The position numbers and the translations under genes are program-made. DNA of 64,000 nucleotides, from positions 27,349-91,348 of the forward strand of contig NZ_WIAD01000020.1 in NCBI RefSeq assembly GCF_009618275.1, in the 5' to 3' direction. The stretch is from Roseimaritima sediminicola (GTDB taxonomy: Bacteria; Planctomycetota; Planctomycetia; Pirellulales; Pirellulaceae). Below, one piece after another: positions 7,910 through 23,322 of this stretch. How positions within the stretch are numbered: the stretch's first letter is position 1; each line of letters begins with the position of its first letter. The notes under the pieces were generated by a model. That model did not search any database. It was not told where the DNA came from and was given only the letters and a program-made list of their open reading frames with translations.

Positions 7910-10900
7910 CTAAAACTGTGGCTCGTCGTCTTCGTCTTCGTCGTCGGCAAAGAAACTGCTGACCGCCCGATCGATCGCCGCGGGCGGGATCGCGGCGGAC
8001 AGGGCGTCGCCGCGGAAGCCACTGGCCGAGCCTCGTTCGGTTCGGTGGGTCACCAGGGCGGGCGATTCGGCGCCGGCACCAAAACCGTTGCTCGGATTGC
8101 TGGGGCCGGCTATGGCCTCGCCTTGCGGACTTTCATCCTCGCCCTCGGCGCTCACCTGCCCTTCACTGCGGCCGTCGAGATTCAACCGGTTGATTACCAA
8201 CAACGCATCGAGCGGCGTGACCCAGCCATCACCGTTCACGTCGTAGTAGACCGGTGCGCCGGAGACATTGGGTTTTTCGATCGGCCCCGGACCGTGTTGG
8301 TTCAGGTAATTGATGATCAGCAGGACGTCCCGGGGGGCGATCCCATCGATGCCATCGACGTCCAGCGGTTCGACCGGATTGTGGAAGGGCAGCGGATTTT
8401 CCGTCACGTTCAGCGTTACCGGCAACGACAGCGTCGCCGGCGGATCGCTTTGATCGTGAGCGGTGAGGATCAGGTGAATCTGCTGCTGCTCGGAAACGCT
8501 GACCGAGACACCGTCTCGCAGTTTCAACGTGGTGCCGACAAACTCGAACCGGCCGTCGTCGACTGACAGCCGGGCGGTGGGCGTCAGGTCCGGATCTTCG
8601 ACGTGCATCTCGCCGACGACGGCCCCTTCGACTCGTTCGGTCACGCTGTCGGCAGCGAATTCAATGCTCGTCATCGGCTCGTTGATATCGATGACTTCGA
8701 TCACGAACTCGCTGGACGCTTCGAACGGTCCATCGGTGACCGTGATCGTGATTTCCAGGTCTCGGTCGGTTTCGTAATCCAGTTCCTGCTCGGCCTTCAG
8801 CTGCAGGTAACCGTCCACAACTTCGAAGCGGTAATCATCGACGCTGAACTCGTAATCGCCGGAGGCATCTTCGTCTTCGGCCGACACGCTGCCGACAATC
8901 GTCACCCCGGGGGCGTGTTCGTAGATGGGGGTCGGGGAGTGGAGGACCACGCCGGTGACGGCATCGTTGGAATCGCTCACCTGCAGCAGCACCGAGGTCT
9001 CGATGCCCTCGGGAGGCGCGTCCGGGTAGGCGACATAGGCGATCAACGTCAGATAGATCGCCTGTTCGGTTTCAAAATCCAGCTCGACGCCCTCGAGCAA
9101 GATCAGCTGGCCGTCCTCGATTTTGAAACGCGGGTCGTCGACCTCAAAAATGACCTCCTCGCCAACATCCACGTTGATCACGGTCACCGGGCCGATGGCG
9201 ACGGGTCCGACCAGGTTCTCCGGAATGATTTCCGGCAGGTCCACGACCCAAGGCCCGAGGGGATCGTCGACCGGCGTGATGTTGACTTCCAGATCGGTCG
9301 GTTCCGAGGCGCTGCGTCCGTCGTGCAGCAGGATTTCAAAGGCGTCGCGACCGAATACATCCTGGTTGGGGAGATACCGGAAGCTGCCATCGGGACCCAC
9401 GTCTGCGCTGCCCAGGTTGGGGGTCCCGCCGCGAAGCACGATGACCCGATCGCCGGGATCCGGATCACCGCCGTGGACCAACAGGTGTGGGGCGGGCCGA
9501 GTCAGCGGCGTGTCTTCGGCCGTGGTCAACGAGGGTGAGGAAACGAAGACGGGGGGCGTGTTCTCGGGCTGGACGAATAATCCGAACAGCACGTCCGCCG
9601 AAGCTTGTTCGGAGTCCAGTTCCACGCGGTGGCCGGTGGGCACATCCAGTTCCGCTCGCAGCACGGCGTAATCGCCACCCATGATCAACGAGCGACCTTC
9701 GTCCAGCAGGAACATGTCGCCCACGCGGGGCAGCGATACCGAGACCGTCGCGGCGGTTTCTTGGGTGGCGAAGTCGTAGATCACCAGATTCGAATCGGCA
9801 TCGCGTCCGTACAGCAATTGCCGCAGCCCGTCGATCGTGACTTCGCCTGGCAAATCCGGCACGCGGGCCAGCAGGGCGTAGCTGTTAGCGACATCCAGGA
9901 CCAGCAGATCGCCTGCGGCGTCCCGCACCACCGCCAGGCTGGCGGCTTCGTCGAAGGCTTCCAGCCGAGTCCCGTCGGGGACCGTGCCGGTGCCGCCCTC
10001 GATGGGCATCCGCGTCGCATTGCTCCACTGGATCAATTGCAGGCCATCCTCGCCGGGAATCGCAAACAGCGACAGCGGCGACTGCCAGTTGGTGATCACG
10101 TGCGAACCGGCCTCCAGTTCGCTGGTGGTCGGCGTGGCAATCAAGCGGTCGTCTTCAAACGCCAGCGTTCGCAGGACGGTTCGCCCACCCACAGCGTCTT
10201 GACCGACCAGGACTCCTTCACCGTGCTGGTTGATCGCGGCCGACGCCCAGCCGATTTCGTCTTCGCCCAGGCCCAGATCGATCGCTGCGGCCGAATTATT
10301 TTCGAAGGATACGATCCACGCCGGAGTCGCCGGGGGATCGGTCGTGTCGGCCAAGACCAACAGGGTACCGTCGGGCAAAGGATGGATCGAAGCTCCCTTG
10401 CCGCCCAGCGGGATCGTCGTGGTTTCGCCGCTGGCAGGGTCGATGCGGACCAACGACTGTTCGACCAACCCGTACACGGCCGACCCGTCGTCGTTGGCCG
10501 CCCGCAGGGCGACGTCCGAAACCTGGATCAGGTTGTCGTCCAACCGGCCGAACACCGGGCTGGTCTGCCGCTGGGATTGGGTGCCGTTGAACAGACGCAC
10601 CACGTACTCGCCCGGAGCCAGGCCGGAGAACTGAAACCCGCCCCCGTCGTCGGTCCGCTGGAGCGGTTCGCCCAGGTTCGGAGCCCCGTCCTGATTCAGG
10701 TCCAGGTACACGATGCGATCTTCCAGTCCGGATTCGTCCGCGTCCTGTCGCTGGGACTGGTTCGCATCTTCGAACACCATCCCGCTGATGGTCGCCAAAA
10801 CACGACGATCGCACAGCCGCTCCATCCGCAGCACACGGCGACTGGCGAGACGAGCTTGGCTTGAACGACGGGTGGGCCGTCGATTAGGGCGGGCAGACAT
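7910..10900 (-). CDS. Large surface protein with SdrD-B-like, cadherin-like and dockerin domains
   Basis: A 996-residue putative exported protein. The N-terminus is basic, then RVLRMERLCDRRVLA (about 22-36), resembling the LEPR-XLL motif of planctomycete surface proteins rather than a standard signal peptide. Next are an SdrD B-like/collagen-binding repeat (ISGMVFEDANQSQ to GEYVVRLFNG, about 38-110) and a propeller-like region to about 450. Several cadherin/Ig-like repeats follow (e.g. TAEDTPLTRPA, VIDINEP, YETDRDLEITITVTDG). A type I dockerin pair occupies about 841-910, with two Ca-binding loops (DVDGIDGIAPRDVLLIINYL and DVNGDGWVTPLDALLVINRL). The C-terminus is very acidic (ADDEDEDDEPQF). 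It is probably an adhesion or matrix component; no enzymatic domain is visible. Confidence 0.85.
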   Translation of the reverse strand: MSARPNRRPTRRSSQARLASRRVLRMERLCDRRVLATISGMVFEDANQSQRQDADESGLEDRIVYLDLNQDGAPNLGEPLQRTDDGGGFQFSGLAPGEYVVRLFNGTQSQRQTSPVFGRLDDNLIQVSDVALRAANDDGSAVYGLVEQSLVRIDPASGETTTIPLGGKGASIHPLPDGTLLVLADTTDPPATPAWIVSFENNSAAAIDLGLGEDEIGWASAAINQHGEGVLVGQDAVGGRTVLRTLAFEDDRLIATPTTSELEAGSHVITNWQSPLSLFAIPGEDGLQLIQWSNATRMPIEGGTGTVPDGTRLEAFDEAASLAVVRDAAGDLLVLDVANSYALLARVPDLPGEVTIDGLRQLLYGRDADSNLVIYDFATQETAATVSVSLPRVGDMFLLDEGRSLIMGGDYAVLRAELDVPTGHRVELDSEQASADVLFGLFVQPENTPPVFVSSPSLTTAEDTPLTRPAPHLLVHGGDPDPGDRVIVLRGGTPNLGSADVGPDGSFRYLPNQDVFGRDAFEILLHDGRSASEPTDLEVNITPVDDPLGPWVVDLPEIIPENLVGPVAIGPVTVINVDVGEEVIFEVDDPRFKIEDGQLILLEGVELDFETEQAIYLTLIAYVAYPDAPPEGIETSVLLQVSDSNDAVTGVVLHSPTPIYEHAPGVTIVGSVSAEDEDASGDYEFSVDDYRFEVVDGYLQLKAEQELDYETDRDLEITITVTDGPFEASSEFVIEVIDINEPMTSIEFAADSVTERVEGAVVGEMHVEDPDLTPTARLSVDDGRFEFVGTTLKLRDGVSVSVSEQQQIHLILTAHDQSDPPATLSLPVTLNVTENPLPFHNPVEPLDVDGIDGIAPRDVLLIINYLNQHGPGPIEKPNVSGAPVYYDVNGDGWVTPLDALLVINRLNLDGRSEGQVSAEGEDESPQGEAIAGPSNPSNGFGAGAESPALVTHRTERGSASGFRGDALSAAIPPAAIDRAVSSFFADDEDEDDEPQF

Positions 10901-11172
10901 AAATAACCTGAGCGATCATGTAAATCAGCAAAAATCTCTGGGGACCAGCTTGGACGCCGCTGGGGGGCGGTAAGTTCCTCCACCCTCCGGTATTTTTTTA
11001 CCGATTATGAACCACCCCAGAGGGATTGTTCCAGGATTTTTACTTCCGACAAGAATAGAACGCGAAAAAACACCCCGATGTACCGCACTTTCACTTAGAA
11101 TGGCCAGCGGTTACGCGATTTTTACGCGTCTTTTATGCCGACTCTCATCATCTTGCCGAGAAAGTCCTTTCG

Positions 11173-13323
11173 ATGTTTCGGATCCGTCTTTCTGCGATCT
11201 CTCTGAATGTCCTCCTGGCCCCGCTCTGCCTGCTGCCGCTGATGGCCGGCTGTGGAGGCGACGCCGATCCCGGTCCGGTGGCCAGTTCCACGGCGACCGA
11301 TTCCGGAGACGTAGGCCCCCCCGGCGATTCCGACCCCGGTGGCGGTGCGCCCGGTGAAAGTGGCGGCGCGCCCGGCGAAAGCGGCGGTGCGCCCGGCGAA
11401 AGCGGTGGCGGCGGCAGCGACGACGCGGCGTACATGGAAGGCTATATGGACGATCCGCGGGGCGGTGGTGGCGAAGAAGAATACGGCATGGGGCCCGAAG
11501 AGTACGGGATGGGGCCCGAGGAGTACGGCATGGGGCCCGAGGAGTACGGCATGGGGCCCGGAGGCGAGCCATACGACATGTATGGTGGCGAATCGATGGA
11601 CGGCGCCGCGGGCATGTACGGCCAGACGCCCCAGCGGCAGTCCTCGGGAATGCTGGCAGCCGTTACCGGAAGCCTGCAGGGCGTAGGCCCGCAACTGGCT
11701 AGCGTGTTTCAGACGGTTCGAGATAAACAGGGCCGGGAAGAAATCAAAACGTTTCGCGAGCTGGCCAACGAGGCCTTCGTCGGCGGCGACGAAGCCCTGG
11801 CGCTGCAGTATCTGTACGGGCATATGGCCAGCGAATACGAACTGGCGGGCCCGGCGCTGAATGATGTGGCCTACAGCCGCGCGCTGGCTAAACCCGTCTG
11901 GTTCGTTCGCTGGGGAGCCTCCCTGCACGTCCGCGCCGATGCCACCGAGACGCCGCATCCGATCGTCGAGGGCATGTCCTCGCCCCTGCCCGAACGCAGC
12001 GCCGCGGGCGGTCGATTCGGACGCCGTGGTCGCGGCCGAGGAATGGAATCTCCCGAAATGGCTTCTCCCGAAATGGAATCGCCCGAAGGCGGCTATGGGA
12101 TGGAAGGTATGGGAGGTATGGAAGGCGGCATGCTGCCTGCCGGACGCGGTGGAACGCCGGGCGGAGATGCCTCCAATCGGGTCGATCAGACCTTGGCGGA
12201 GAGTCTGGGGCTTGTTTCCGATGTCGTGGGCCGACAGTTCGATACTCGTTTTGCCAACGGCGCCTTCGGTAAAGCGTTTCAAAATGTGGAGGTCACGCCT
12301 CCGCCGGCGCGAGCCAATCGCGGCGGCAGCGTGCGGATCGACGAGCGTACCGGCGAAGCCATCCGAGATCCCTCCGCCATGATGGACGCCGGCCCCGAAG
12401 GTTACGGCCCCGAGGGCTATGGCGCTGAGGGCTATGGCGCTGAGGGCTATGGCGCGGAAGGTTACGGCGCGGAAGGTTACGGTGCGGAAGGTTACGGTGC
12501 GGAAGGTTACGGTGCGGAAGGCTACGGCGCGGAGGGCTACGGCGCGTCCCAGGATCCGGCCGGCGGATACCCCGATCCGGCCGCGCAAATGCGGGCCGGC
12601 ATGGAAGGCTATGGCGTCGGTGCCCCGGCCGGTTCGGGCGCCGATTATGGCGCCGAAGCCGCCGATTACATGGCGCCGGGCGGACCGGGCGGACCGGGCG
12701 AAATGGCGCGCGGTGCGAATCGTCCGGGGGCGGCTCGAGCCGCGGCCCCGGCTCCTCCGCGTTTCAGTCCGGCGCTACCCCGCTGGCGCCCGGGGATGGT
12801 TTTTGTCGGCGAAATGCCGCTTTCCGAGGCCCTCTCGGCTGCCAAAGAAAACGGCCTGCAGTTCCTCTTCCACTTCGACGTCATCGTTCAGGGAGGAAAG
12901 AAGACGCGGACCATCGTGCGCGTGATCAACGTGGCCGACGGCAAGACCGTGGTGGCTTCCAAACGCCTGGACAATGTCGAGTGTTACAAGCTGGTGCAGG
13001 CCAAACAGACGTCCGAACCCAAGTACGTCGAGGAAGCGGTGTTGCCGATGTTTGACGTGATCGACGAGAAGCTGCAGGTGGCGGAGTTGCCCGCGGTTTC
13101 GGCGGCTCAGGCCAAGGCTCGGATCGCCAAACTGCTGGAGACCGCTCCGGCATTTGATCTGGCCAGTATGGCCGAGGTGCGGCTGTTTCAGTCGCGTGAC
13201 CTGTTGACCGAACCCGAAGTCGCCACGGCGATGCATCTGTTCGGCGGTGACGACGCCCTGGTTCTGATCTATGGAAGCCCCGCCGAACGGCGCACGATCA
13301 TCCGGCAACAGATCGAACCCTAG
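11173..13323 (+). CDS. Repeat-rich lipoprotein with Gly/Glu/Tyr pentapeptide array
   Basis: A 716-residue lipoprotein: the signal ends LLPLMAGC with the modified Cys at 27. Low-complexity arrays follow: GGAPGES three times, GMGPEEY three times plus a partial, and at about 407-456 ten EGYG(P/A) pentapeptides. Between and after these are more regular segments: KTFRELANEAFVGGDEALAL (about 190-230), then AKPVWFVRWGASLHV. A C-terminal domain (about 535-716) contains GEMPLSEALSAAKENGLQFL and VRVINVADGKTVVASKRLDN. I do not recognise the family. The Gly/Tyr arrays suggest a flexible or structural surface role. The start is fixed by the lipoprotein signal. Confidence 0.8.
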   Translation: MFRIRLSAISLNVLLAPLCLLPLMAGCGGDADPGPVASSTATDSGDVGPPGDSDPGGGAPGESGGAPGESGGAPGESGGGGSDDAAYMEGYMDDPRGGGGEEEYGMGPEEYGMGPEEYGMGPEEYGMGPGGEPYDMYGGESMDGAAGMYGQTPQRQSSGMLAAVTGSLQGVGPQLASVFQTVRDKQGREEIKTFRELANEAFVGGDEALALQYLYGHMASEYELAGPALNDVAYSRALAKPVWFVRWGASLHVRADATETPHPIVEGMSSPLPERSAAGGRFGRRGRGRGMESPEMASPEMESPEGGYGMEGMGGMEGGMLPAGRGGTPGGDASNRVDQTLAESLGLVSDVVGRQFDTRFANGAFGKAFQNVEVTPPPARANRGGSVRIDERTGEAIRDPSAMMDAGPEGYGPEGYGAEGYGAEGYGAEGYGAEGYGAEGYGAEGYGAEGYGAEGYGASQDPAGGYPDPAAQMRAGMEGYGVGAPAGSGADYGAEAADYMAPGGPGGPGEMARGANRPGAARAAAPAPPRFSPALPRWRPGMVFVGEMPLSEALSAAKENGLQFLFHFDVIVQGGKKTRTIVRVINVADGKTVVASKRLDNVECYKLVQAKQTSEPKYVEEAVLPMFDVIDEKLQVAELPAVSAAQAKARIAKLLETAPAFDLASMAEVRLFQSRDLLTEPEVATAMHLFGGDDALVLIYGSPAERRTIIRQQIEP
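12391..12540 (+). repeat. Ten in-frame 15-bp repeats (EGYGA/P coding)
   Basis: Ten consecutive 15-base units of the type GGCGCGGAAGGTTAC code for GPEGY twice and then GAEGY eight times. Neighbouring units are often identical at the nucleotide level, so recent expansion by slippage or unequal exchange is likely. Two 21-base arrays of the same nature lie at about 11340-11410 and 11485-11560 in the same gene. Confidence 0.92.
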
Positions 13324-13348
13324 CCGTATACATCGGCTTCGATTGCCG

Positions 13349-13420
13349 CACGGCTGTCCCAGCCGTGGACCGTGTGGCTCTCGGCTGGGACAGCCGAGCT
13401 GCTCTGTACGGCTGGGCTAC
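13349..13420. repeat. Family A repeat cluster between convergent genes
   Basis: A hairpin CACGGCTGTCCCAGCCGTG at 13349-13367, an inverted one TCGGCTGGGACAGCCGAGCT at 13381-13400 and a shortened one (ACGGCTGGGCTAC) at 13408-13420. The last contains the CTA that is the TAG stop of the minus-strand gene at 13417. The cluster separates two convergent genes and could form strong hairpins in either transcript. Confidence 0.85.
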
Positions 13421-13821
13421 CGCAACGAGCGAGCTTCACCGGGCGTGGTCGCAATCAGCTGCACCGGCGGCAGGTACACACCTCGTTTGCCCGCTTCGTA
13501 GCGCATGGCTCGCTCGAAATACGGGAACGGGTACTGGGGGTAGCGCAGCAGCGAGTACCGATAGATCGCCACGACCAGTCGCGATTCCAGCTGGCCACTG
13601 CGGACCGCAGCGGTCACGCGGCGGATGTAGCCGCGTTGTTGTTCTTCGGCCGCTCGCAGGCGGTTGATCAATTGATCCTCCAGCGACGCCACGTGGTCTC
13701 GAGCGGTGAAGCCCTGAGGAGCGACGATCTGCCCCGACGCTTCACCGCTGGCAGCGGCAAAGCAAGCGGCGACGAGCAGTCCTGTGCAGAGAGAACGGAG
13801 GCAGGCAGAACGGGTTCGCAT
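13417..13821 (-). CDS. Small exported protein, 134 aa
   Basis: The start MRTRSACLRSLCTGLLVAAC opens a signal peptide, cleaved near ASGEASGQ (about residue 30). The longer open frame upstream runs through repeat sequence and is rejected. The mature part (about 100 residues) is helical, then Tyr/Arg-rich (LVVAIYRYSLLRYPQYPFPY, EAGKRGVYLPPVQLI). No family is recognised. Its TAG stop falls in a family A repeat. It lies downstream of another exported-protein gene on the same strand, 130 bases away. Confidence 0.65.
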   Translation of the reverse strand: MRTRSACLRSLCTGLLVAACFAAASGEASGQIVAPQGFTARDHVASLEDQLINRLRAAEEQQRGYIRRVTAAVRSGQLESRLVVAIYRYSLLRYPQYPFPYFERAMRYEAGKRGVYLPPVQLIATTPGEARSLR

Positions 13822-13933
13822 ACGAGGGGTCCCAAAACACGAGGCGCAAGCAACAGTCCGATGCCGGAGCATCCCAACTGCGGCTGTAGCCAATCGGCCG
13901 ATCCCGACGCAAGGGCAACGTGTCGTGGCTTTC

Positions 13934-13955
13934 TCGGCCGGGACAGCCGAGCTAC
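13934..13955. repeat. Family A repeat, single copy
   Basis: A TCGGCC-GGGACAGCCGAGCTAC palindrome. Its terminal CTA (13952-13954) is the TAG stop codon of the minus-strand gene that starts at 14530, so coding sequence runs directly into the repeat. Confidence 0.82.
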
Positions 13956-14530
13956 TCTTTTTCCGCCTCCTCTCCGGCCGGCAGAATCCGGCCGAACAGG
14001 TGCCCGCCTTTTTCGCCGTGGTCCCAGGTGCCGGCATAGCGGCCATGGTGGATGACCACGCGAGCGGAAAACGTGCCCATGCCGGGCAGCCACAGGTTGT
14101 CCAGGGTGATCATCGGCGTGCGGCCCGCCCACTTCACCGGCAGATCCATGGGCAATTCGGTATCGGTGTCGCCATAGCGGATGCGGGCGGTAAAACGGAA
14201 CCGATCCCCCTCGGGCAGTTTCTCGCACTTGCGAATCGTGTATTCTTCCTCAGGCATCGCCGCATCGTCGGCGCCCAGCACCGTAAAGCGGCCGACGAAG
14301 CGGGCCCCGGTCATGTACTTCGCAAACCGGGCATTGCGTTGTTCGTCGGTTTCGCTCCTCTGGTCCTGGTTTCCCGCCGCCGGTTGGTCCGCCGCCGGCT
14401 TGTCCGCCGCCGGCTGGCCGCTGGTCGTCGGTGGCCCGTCGGGGGCGCCGCCGGCTGGGGGTTGGGCTGCGAGCAGGGCGGCCGGCCAGATGCAGCAGAG
14501 CAGCAGGACCAAGTTCCGGTGGGTACGCAT
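13952..14530 (-). CDS. Exported hypothetical protein, 192 aa
   Basis: A GGAG ribosome site precedes MRTHRNLVLLLCCIWPAALL, a signal peptide ending near AAQ. A Pro/Ala/Gly linker with PAADKPAADQPAAGNQ repeats follows (about 22-55). The C-terminal domain of about 130 residues is predicted beta-rich (GARFVGRFTVLGAD, YTIRKCEKLPEGDRFRFTAR, MITLDNLWLPGMGTFSARVV, HHGRYAGTWDHGEKGGHLFG). Lipocalin-like or planctomycete-specific barrel folds are possible; I cannot name a family. The TAG stop is provided by the family A repeat. Confidence 0.72.
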   Translation of the reverse strand: MRTHRNLVLLLCCIWPAALLAAQPPAGGAPDGPPTTSGQPAADKPAADQPAAGNQDQRSETDEQRNARFAKYMTGARFVGRFTVLGADDAAMPEEEYTIRKCEKLPEGDRFRFTARIRYGDTDTELPMDLPVKWAGRTPMITLDNLWLPGMGTFSARVVIHHGRYAGTWDHGEKGGHLFGRILPAGEEAEKE

Positions 14531-14726
14531 CGTTCGCTCCTTAGAAGATCGGTACACGGGAAACAGGGCACGGGGATGACGCTAGTCTACCGTGTTCTGG
14601 GCGAGCCCTGAAACGCAGACCGCTGAAACGCTGACCCCTGAAAGGGGGCGCCCCCTGTTCGGAATCGTTTGGGAGGTTGACAATCGTGGCTTCGGTCTTT
14701 TGGCAGAACGCGGTACCTTATCTGAT

Positions 14727-21230
<6,504 letters not shown>

Positions 21231-21231
21231 C

Positions 21232-21339
21232 GCTGGCGTCTAGCCTTTAGGTGATTCGCCCCTTGTCTCCCTCGTCCAAGTCCCGCCCCAGGAGCAATGG
21301 ATGCGGCGCCCGGGCGGCTAAAGCCTGGACTCCAGCGCC
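21232..21339. repeat. Family D imperfect inverted repeat after uvrA
   Basis: The left arm at 21232-21251 (GCTGGCGTCTAGCCTTTAGG) and right arm at 21316-21339 (inverse reads GGCGCTGGAGTCCAGGCTTT then AGCC) form an imperfect inverted repeat that starts right after the uvrA stop at 21230. The loop is about 64 bases and non-coding. It could be a decayed palindromic element or part of a 3' end structure. Confidence 0.55.
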
Positions 21340-21431
21340 ACCACTACCCTCGCTTTTTCGTTGCCCCGTCCCCCACGCATGGTGATAATCACATCATTCA
21401 CTCTTCACCATCCCATCTGCGAGGGCTGACG

Positions 21432-22019
21432 ATGACTCGACTGCTTTTCCCCTGCCTGATCGCCGCGGCAACAGTCGCTTGTTTTCTGCTGCCGACGTCG
21501 CTGGCCGCACAGGAAGCGGAACGCGCCGCGGCGGAGCCAACCGAGCAACCGCAACGCTATCTGATCACAGTGTCCGAGTACCGGCTGGACATCGACGCCG
21601 CGCAGTTGACCGCCGAAGCGATTGCCGAAGCCAGGGAAGCGGAGGGCGTGGCCCCGGTGGAGGTCATCATGTTGTCGACCATGGCTTCGGCCGAAAGCAT
21701 GGTCCAGTTTGGTCGTTCGATGACCGTGACAATCGGCCACGTGGTGAGCAATCGCAATGTCACGGCGCGGCGGACCGAGGAGCGTGAGGTCGGCACGCTG
21801 CTGCGTTTGACTGCGGAACCTGCGGGAGAGAAGGTCGCGGCAAAGATCGAATTCGAATGCTCGCGCCCGGTGGGCCAAGGCAGCGAGGACGCTCCGCCCG
21901 ACATGGTGACAACCTCGTTCGATACGACCCAGGTCTTCGAGCTAGGCGAGCCCACATTGATTGCCGCTTCGACCTCCGGCGAACCGTCGTTCTTTTTTAT
22001 GACGATCCACCAGCGGTAG
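21432..22019 (+). CDS. Exported protein with secretin-like C-terminal strand pattern
   Basis: A 195-residue protein starting MTRLLFPCLIAAATVACFLL with a signal peptide cleaved near SLAAQ. It has an alpha/beta segment (RYLITVSEYRLDIDAAQLTA) followed by VTIGHVVSNRNVTARRTEER and VGTLLRLTAEPAGEKVAAKI, then FELGEPTLIAASTSGEPSFF. The G-T-L-L-x-L-T-x-x-P pattern resembles the last strands of secretin channel domains, but the protein is far too short to be a secretin. I treat it as an exported protein of unknown function. The start is set by the signal peptide. Confidence 0.7.
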   Translation: MTRLLFPCLIAAATVACFLLPTSLAAQEAERAAAEPTEQPQRYLITVSEYRLDIDAAQLTAEAIAEAREAEGVAPVEVIMLSTMASAESMVQFGRSMTVTIGHVVSNRNVTARRTEEREVGTLLRLTAEPAGEKVAAKIEFECSRPVGQGSEDAPPDMVTTSFDTTQVFELGEPTLIAASTSGEPSFFFMTIHQR

Positions 22020-22072
22020 GGGGCGTTGTCTTCAGCTTGACCGATGTCGTGCAGATGGAGGAGGAAGGTTAA

Positions 22073-22423
22073 ATGACTTGGACGTTCACGATCTGCTTAG
22101 GCATCCTACTTGCTGTGGGCTGGGGGCAATTCTCAGTCTGGTTGCTGAACCGAGTCTGTCGGCTCTGTCGCGAAACCCTCGCGCAGACGCGGTGCGACCC
22201 GCAGGCTTGCCATGCGGATCCCGTAGCGGAACAATTAAAGACGATGGTTGCTACGAGGCGAGGTCGGGAGGCATTTTGGGCTGCACAGTGCACTCAGAGT
22301 TATTGCTCGTCCGATGAGTATACCCGCGCAAGATTTCTTCGAATTCAAGCTGAAATCGCGTTGTTGCGGCATGAAGCGATGCCAAAGACTTGGACGGAAG
22401 CTTGCCGGGACGCTGCACGGTAA
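22073..22423 (+). CDS. Small membrane-anchored hypothetical protein, 116 aa
   Basis: A GGAGGAAGG ribosome site lies just ahead of the ATG. The protein has one N-terminal membrane helix (about 3-24, ICLGILLAVGWGQFSVWLL), then six Cys residues in the next 70 (RLCRETLAQTRCDPQACHAD, WAAQCTQSYCSS) and a helical C-terminus. No CXXCH motif is present. Its nucleotide composition is a little less G/C-biased at third positions than its neighbours. Coding is likely but not certain; function unknown. Confidence 0.5.
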   Translation: MTWTFTICLGILLAVGWGQFSVWLLNRVCRLCRETLAQTRCDPQACHADPVAEQLKTMVATRRGREAFWAAQCTQSYCSSDEYTRARFLRIQAEIALLRHEAMPKTWTEACRDAAR

Positions 22424-22482
22424 ATCGTCGTCCGCACGGTCACCAGGACACGAGCATTGACAGTCCAACCGCTGTTCGATAA

Positions 22483-22668
22483 CCCCGTGCGGTAGCGAGA
22501 CTGGACAATTCCAGCCGCTCGGGCGACACCGGGATTGCGGTGGCCGGGTGGTCGGGAGATCAAGCGTTGATTGAACGAGCCAAGCGGCCGGGGCCGTACT
22601 GGTTCGTGATGGCACTGCAGACGGCGTTGTTGATCGCGGTACCGGTTTTGATGGCGCTGAATGAGTAA
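22483..22668 (+). pseudogene. Possible decayed membrane-protein fragment
   Basis: An open frame without a convincing start reads ...GDQALIERAKRPGPYWFVM, then ALQTALLIAVPVLMALNE and a TAA at 22666-22668. The hydrophobic helix and in-frame stop suggest the remnant of a small membrane protein. A GTG at 22540 could start a 42-residue peptide, but no ribosome site is visible. It lies at the left side of a long repeat-rich gap. Confidence 0.2.
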
Positions 22669-22705
22669 GGCAGCAGGGCCCGATTACACCGCAGAGATCG
22701 CTGTT

Positions 22706-22830
22706 ATTAGCCCGCAGGGCGGCACAGCCCCTGCCGGGGACGTGAGTCCCCGGTTGTTGGGGCAATTAGAAACTCCTAGCCCGAAGGGCGACACAGGGTA
22801 CGCGTTGTAGTGTCGCCCCTCCGGTGCTTT
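22706..22830. repeat. Family F hairpins (AGCCCGCAGGGCGGCACAG type)
   Basis: Two related motifs, TTAGCCCGCAGGGCGGCACA near 22706 and CTAGCCCGAAGGGCGACACA near 22777, occur in this stretch. The second pairs with GTGTCGCCC at 22810-22818 (nine-base stem from GGGCGACAC at 22786-22794). A CCGGGGAC...GTCCCCGG palindrome-like segment lies between. No gene is visible here; this is part of the repeat-filled gap between 22.42 and 23.32 kb. Confidence 0.6.
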
Positions 22831-22866
22831 GAGTTGTGTGGAGGCTGTGGACCGGCGGTTGACGGA

Positions 22867-22979
22867 GCTGTCGATTTATTGAGCCGTTTAGGCGATAGCC
22901 TCGGTTTCGTCACCGCAGAACCAGGGCTATCGCCCAAACGGCTCACTTAAGCAATGCGTTTTCAAATAAATCGACAGGC
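22867..22979. repeat. Family B inverted-repeat element, copy 2 (113 bp)
   Basis: It is an inverted homologue of the element at 5143-5256, with the same ends (CTGTCGATTTATT / AATAAATCGACAG). The same inner order is present when read on the minus strand: AAAACGCATTGC, TGAGCCGTTTGGGCGATAGC, a CGGTT region, then the distal arm. Both arms here carry GAGCCGTTT(G/A)GGCGATAGCC, so this copy has the longer, better-preserved palindrome. Confidence 0.8.
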
Positions 22980-23012
22980 CGTGACACCGCCGGCAGGGGC
23001 TGTGTCGCGCTC

Positions 23013-23184
23013 TAAGCACGTCGGCATGAATCTTTGGGTGAAACCCCGCGACAACACCCTCCCGCGCAGCGGGAGGGTCGGGCTCTTAGGCCCGGGGAGG
23101 GCCCTACGAAAACCCTCTCCGGGCCTAAGAGCCCGACTCTCCCAGTGGGAGAGTAAAGCCGAATTAAATGTTGCGACGTGCTTA
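23013..23184. repeat. Family C element, copy 1, with a nested hairpin (172 bp)
   Basis: The ends are TAAGCACGTCG (23013) and its exact inverse CGACGTGCTTA (to 23184). Inside is the segment shared with the copies at 33.7 and 39.9 kb (GGCATGAATCTTT, GGTGAAACCCCGCGACAACA, CCCTCCCGCGCAGCGGGAG, GCCGAATTAAA). This copy also carries about 75 extra bases with a perfect 17-base inverted repeat: CGGGCTCTTAGGCCCGG at 23079-23095 and its inverse at 23119-23135. It encodes no protein. It lies 138 bases beyond the end of the receiver-like gene. Confidence 0.88.
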
Positions 23185-23322
23185 GGCTGAGTTTGCGGCG
23201 GTTCGCGTGGCCACACCTTTTTCGCCCAGCACGCGATTGCCGCGGAGAAAATCGTCTTGGCTGGGAGACCCGCGAAAGCGCGCCGTCGGCTCGACCTCTC
23301 GCCACTCGCCACTCACCTCTCG

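Noticed and set aside
10901..11172. Gap between the dockerin protein and the lipoprotein, checked for a small gene or RNA
   Set aside because: A short CGGTA...TACCG hairpin with T run near 11000 is too weak to call, and no open frame has a ribosome site.
11122..12588. Minus-strand open frame of 488 codons
   Set aside because: Antisense to the repeat-rich lipoprotein; the apparent repeats (such as FRTVTFRTV) are the complement of the EGYGA array.
22954..23190. Short open frames through the family B and C elements
   Set aside because: They translate repeat DNA (for example SGRVGLLGPGRALRKP) seen in several places and frames, so they are not genes.
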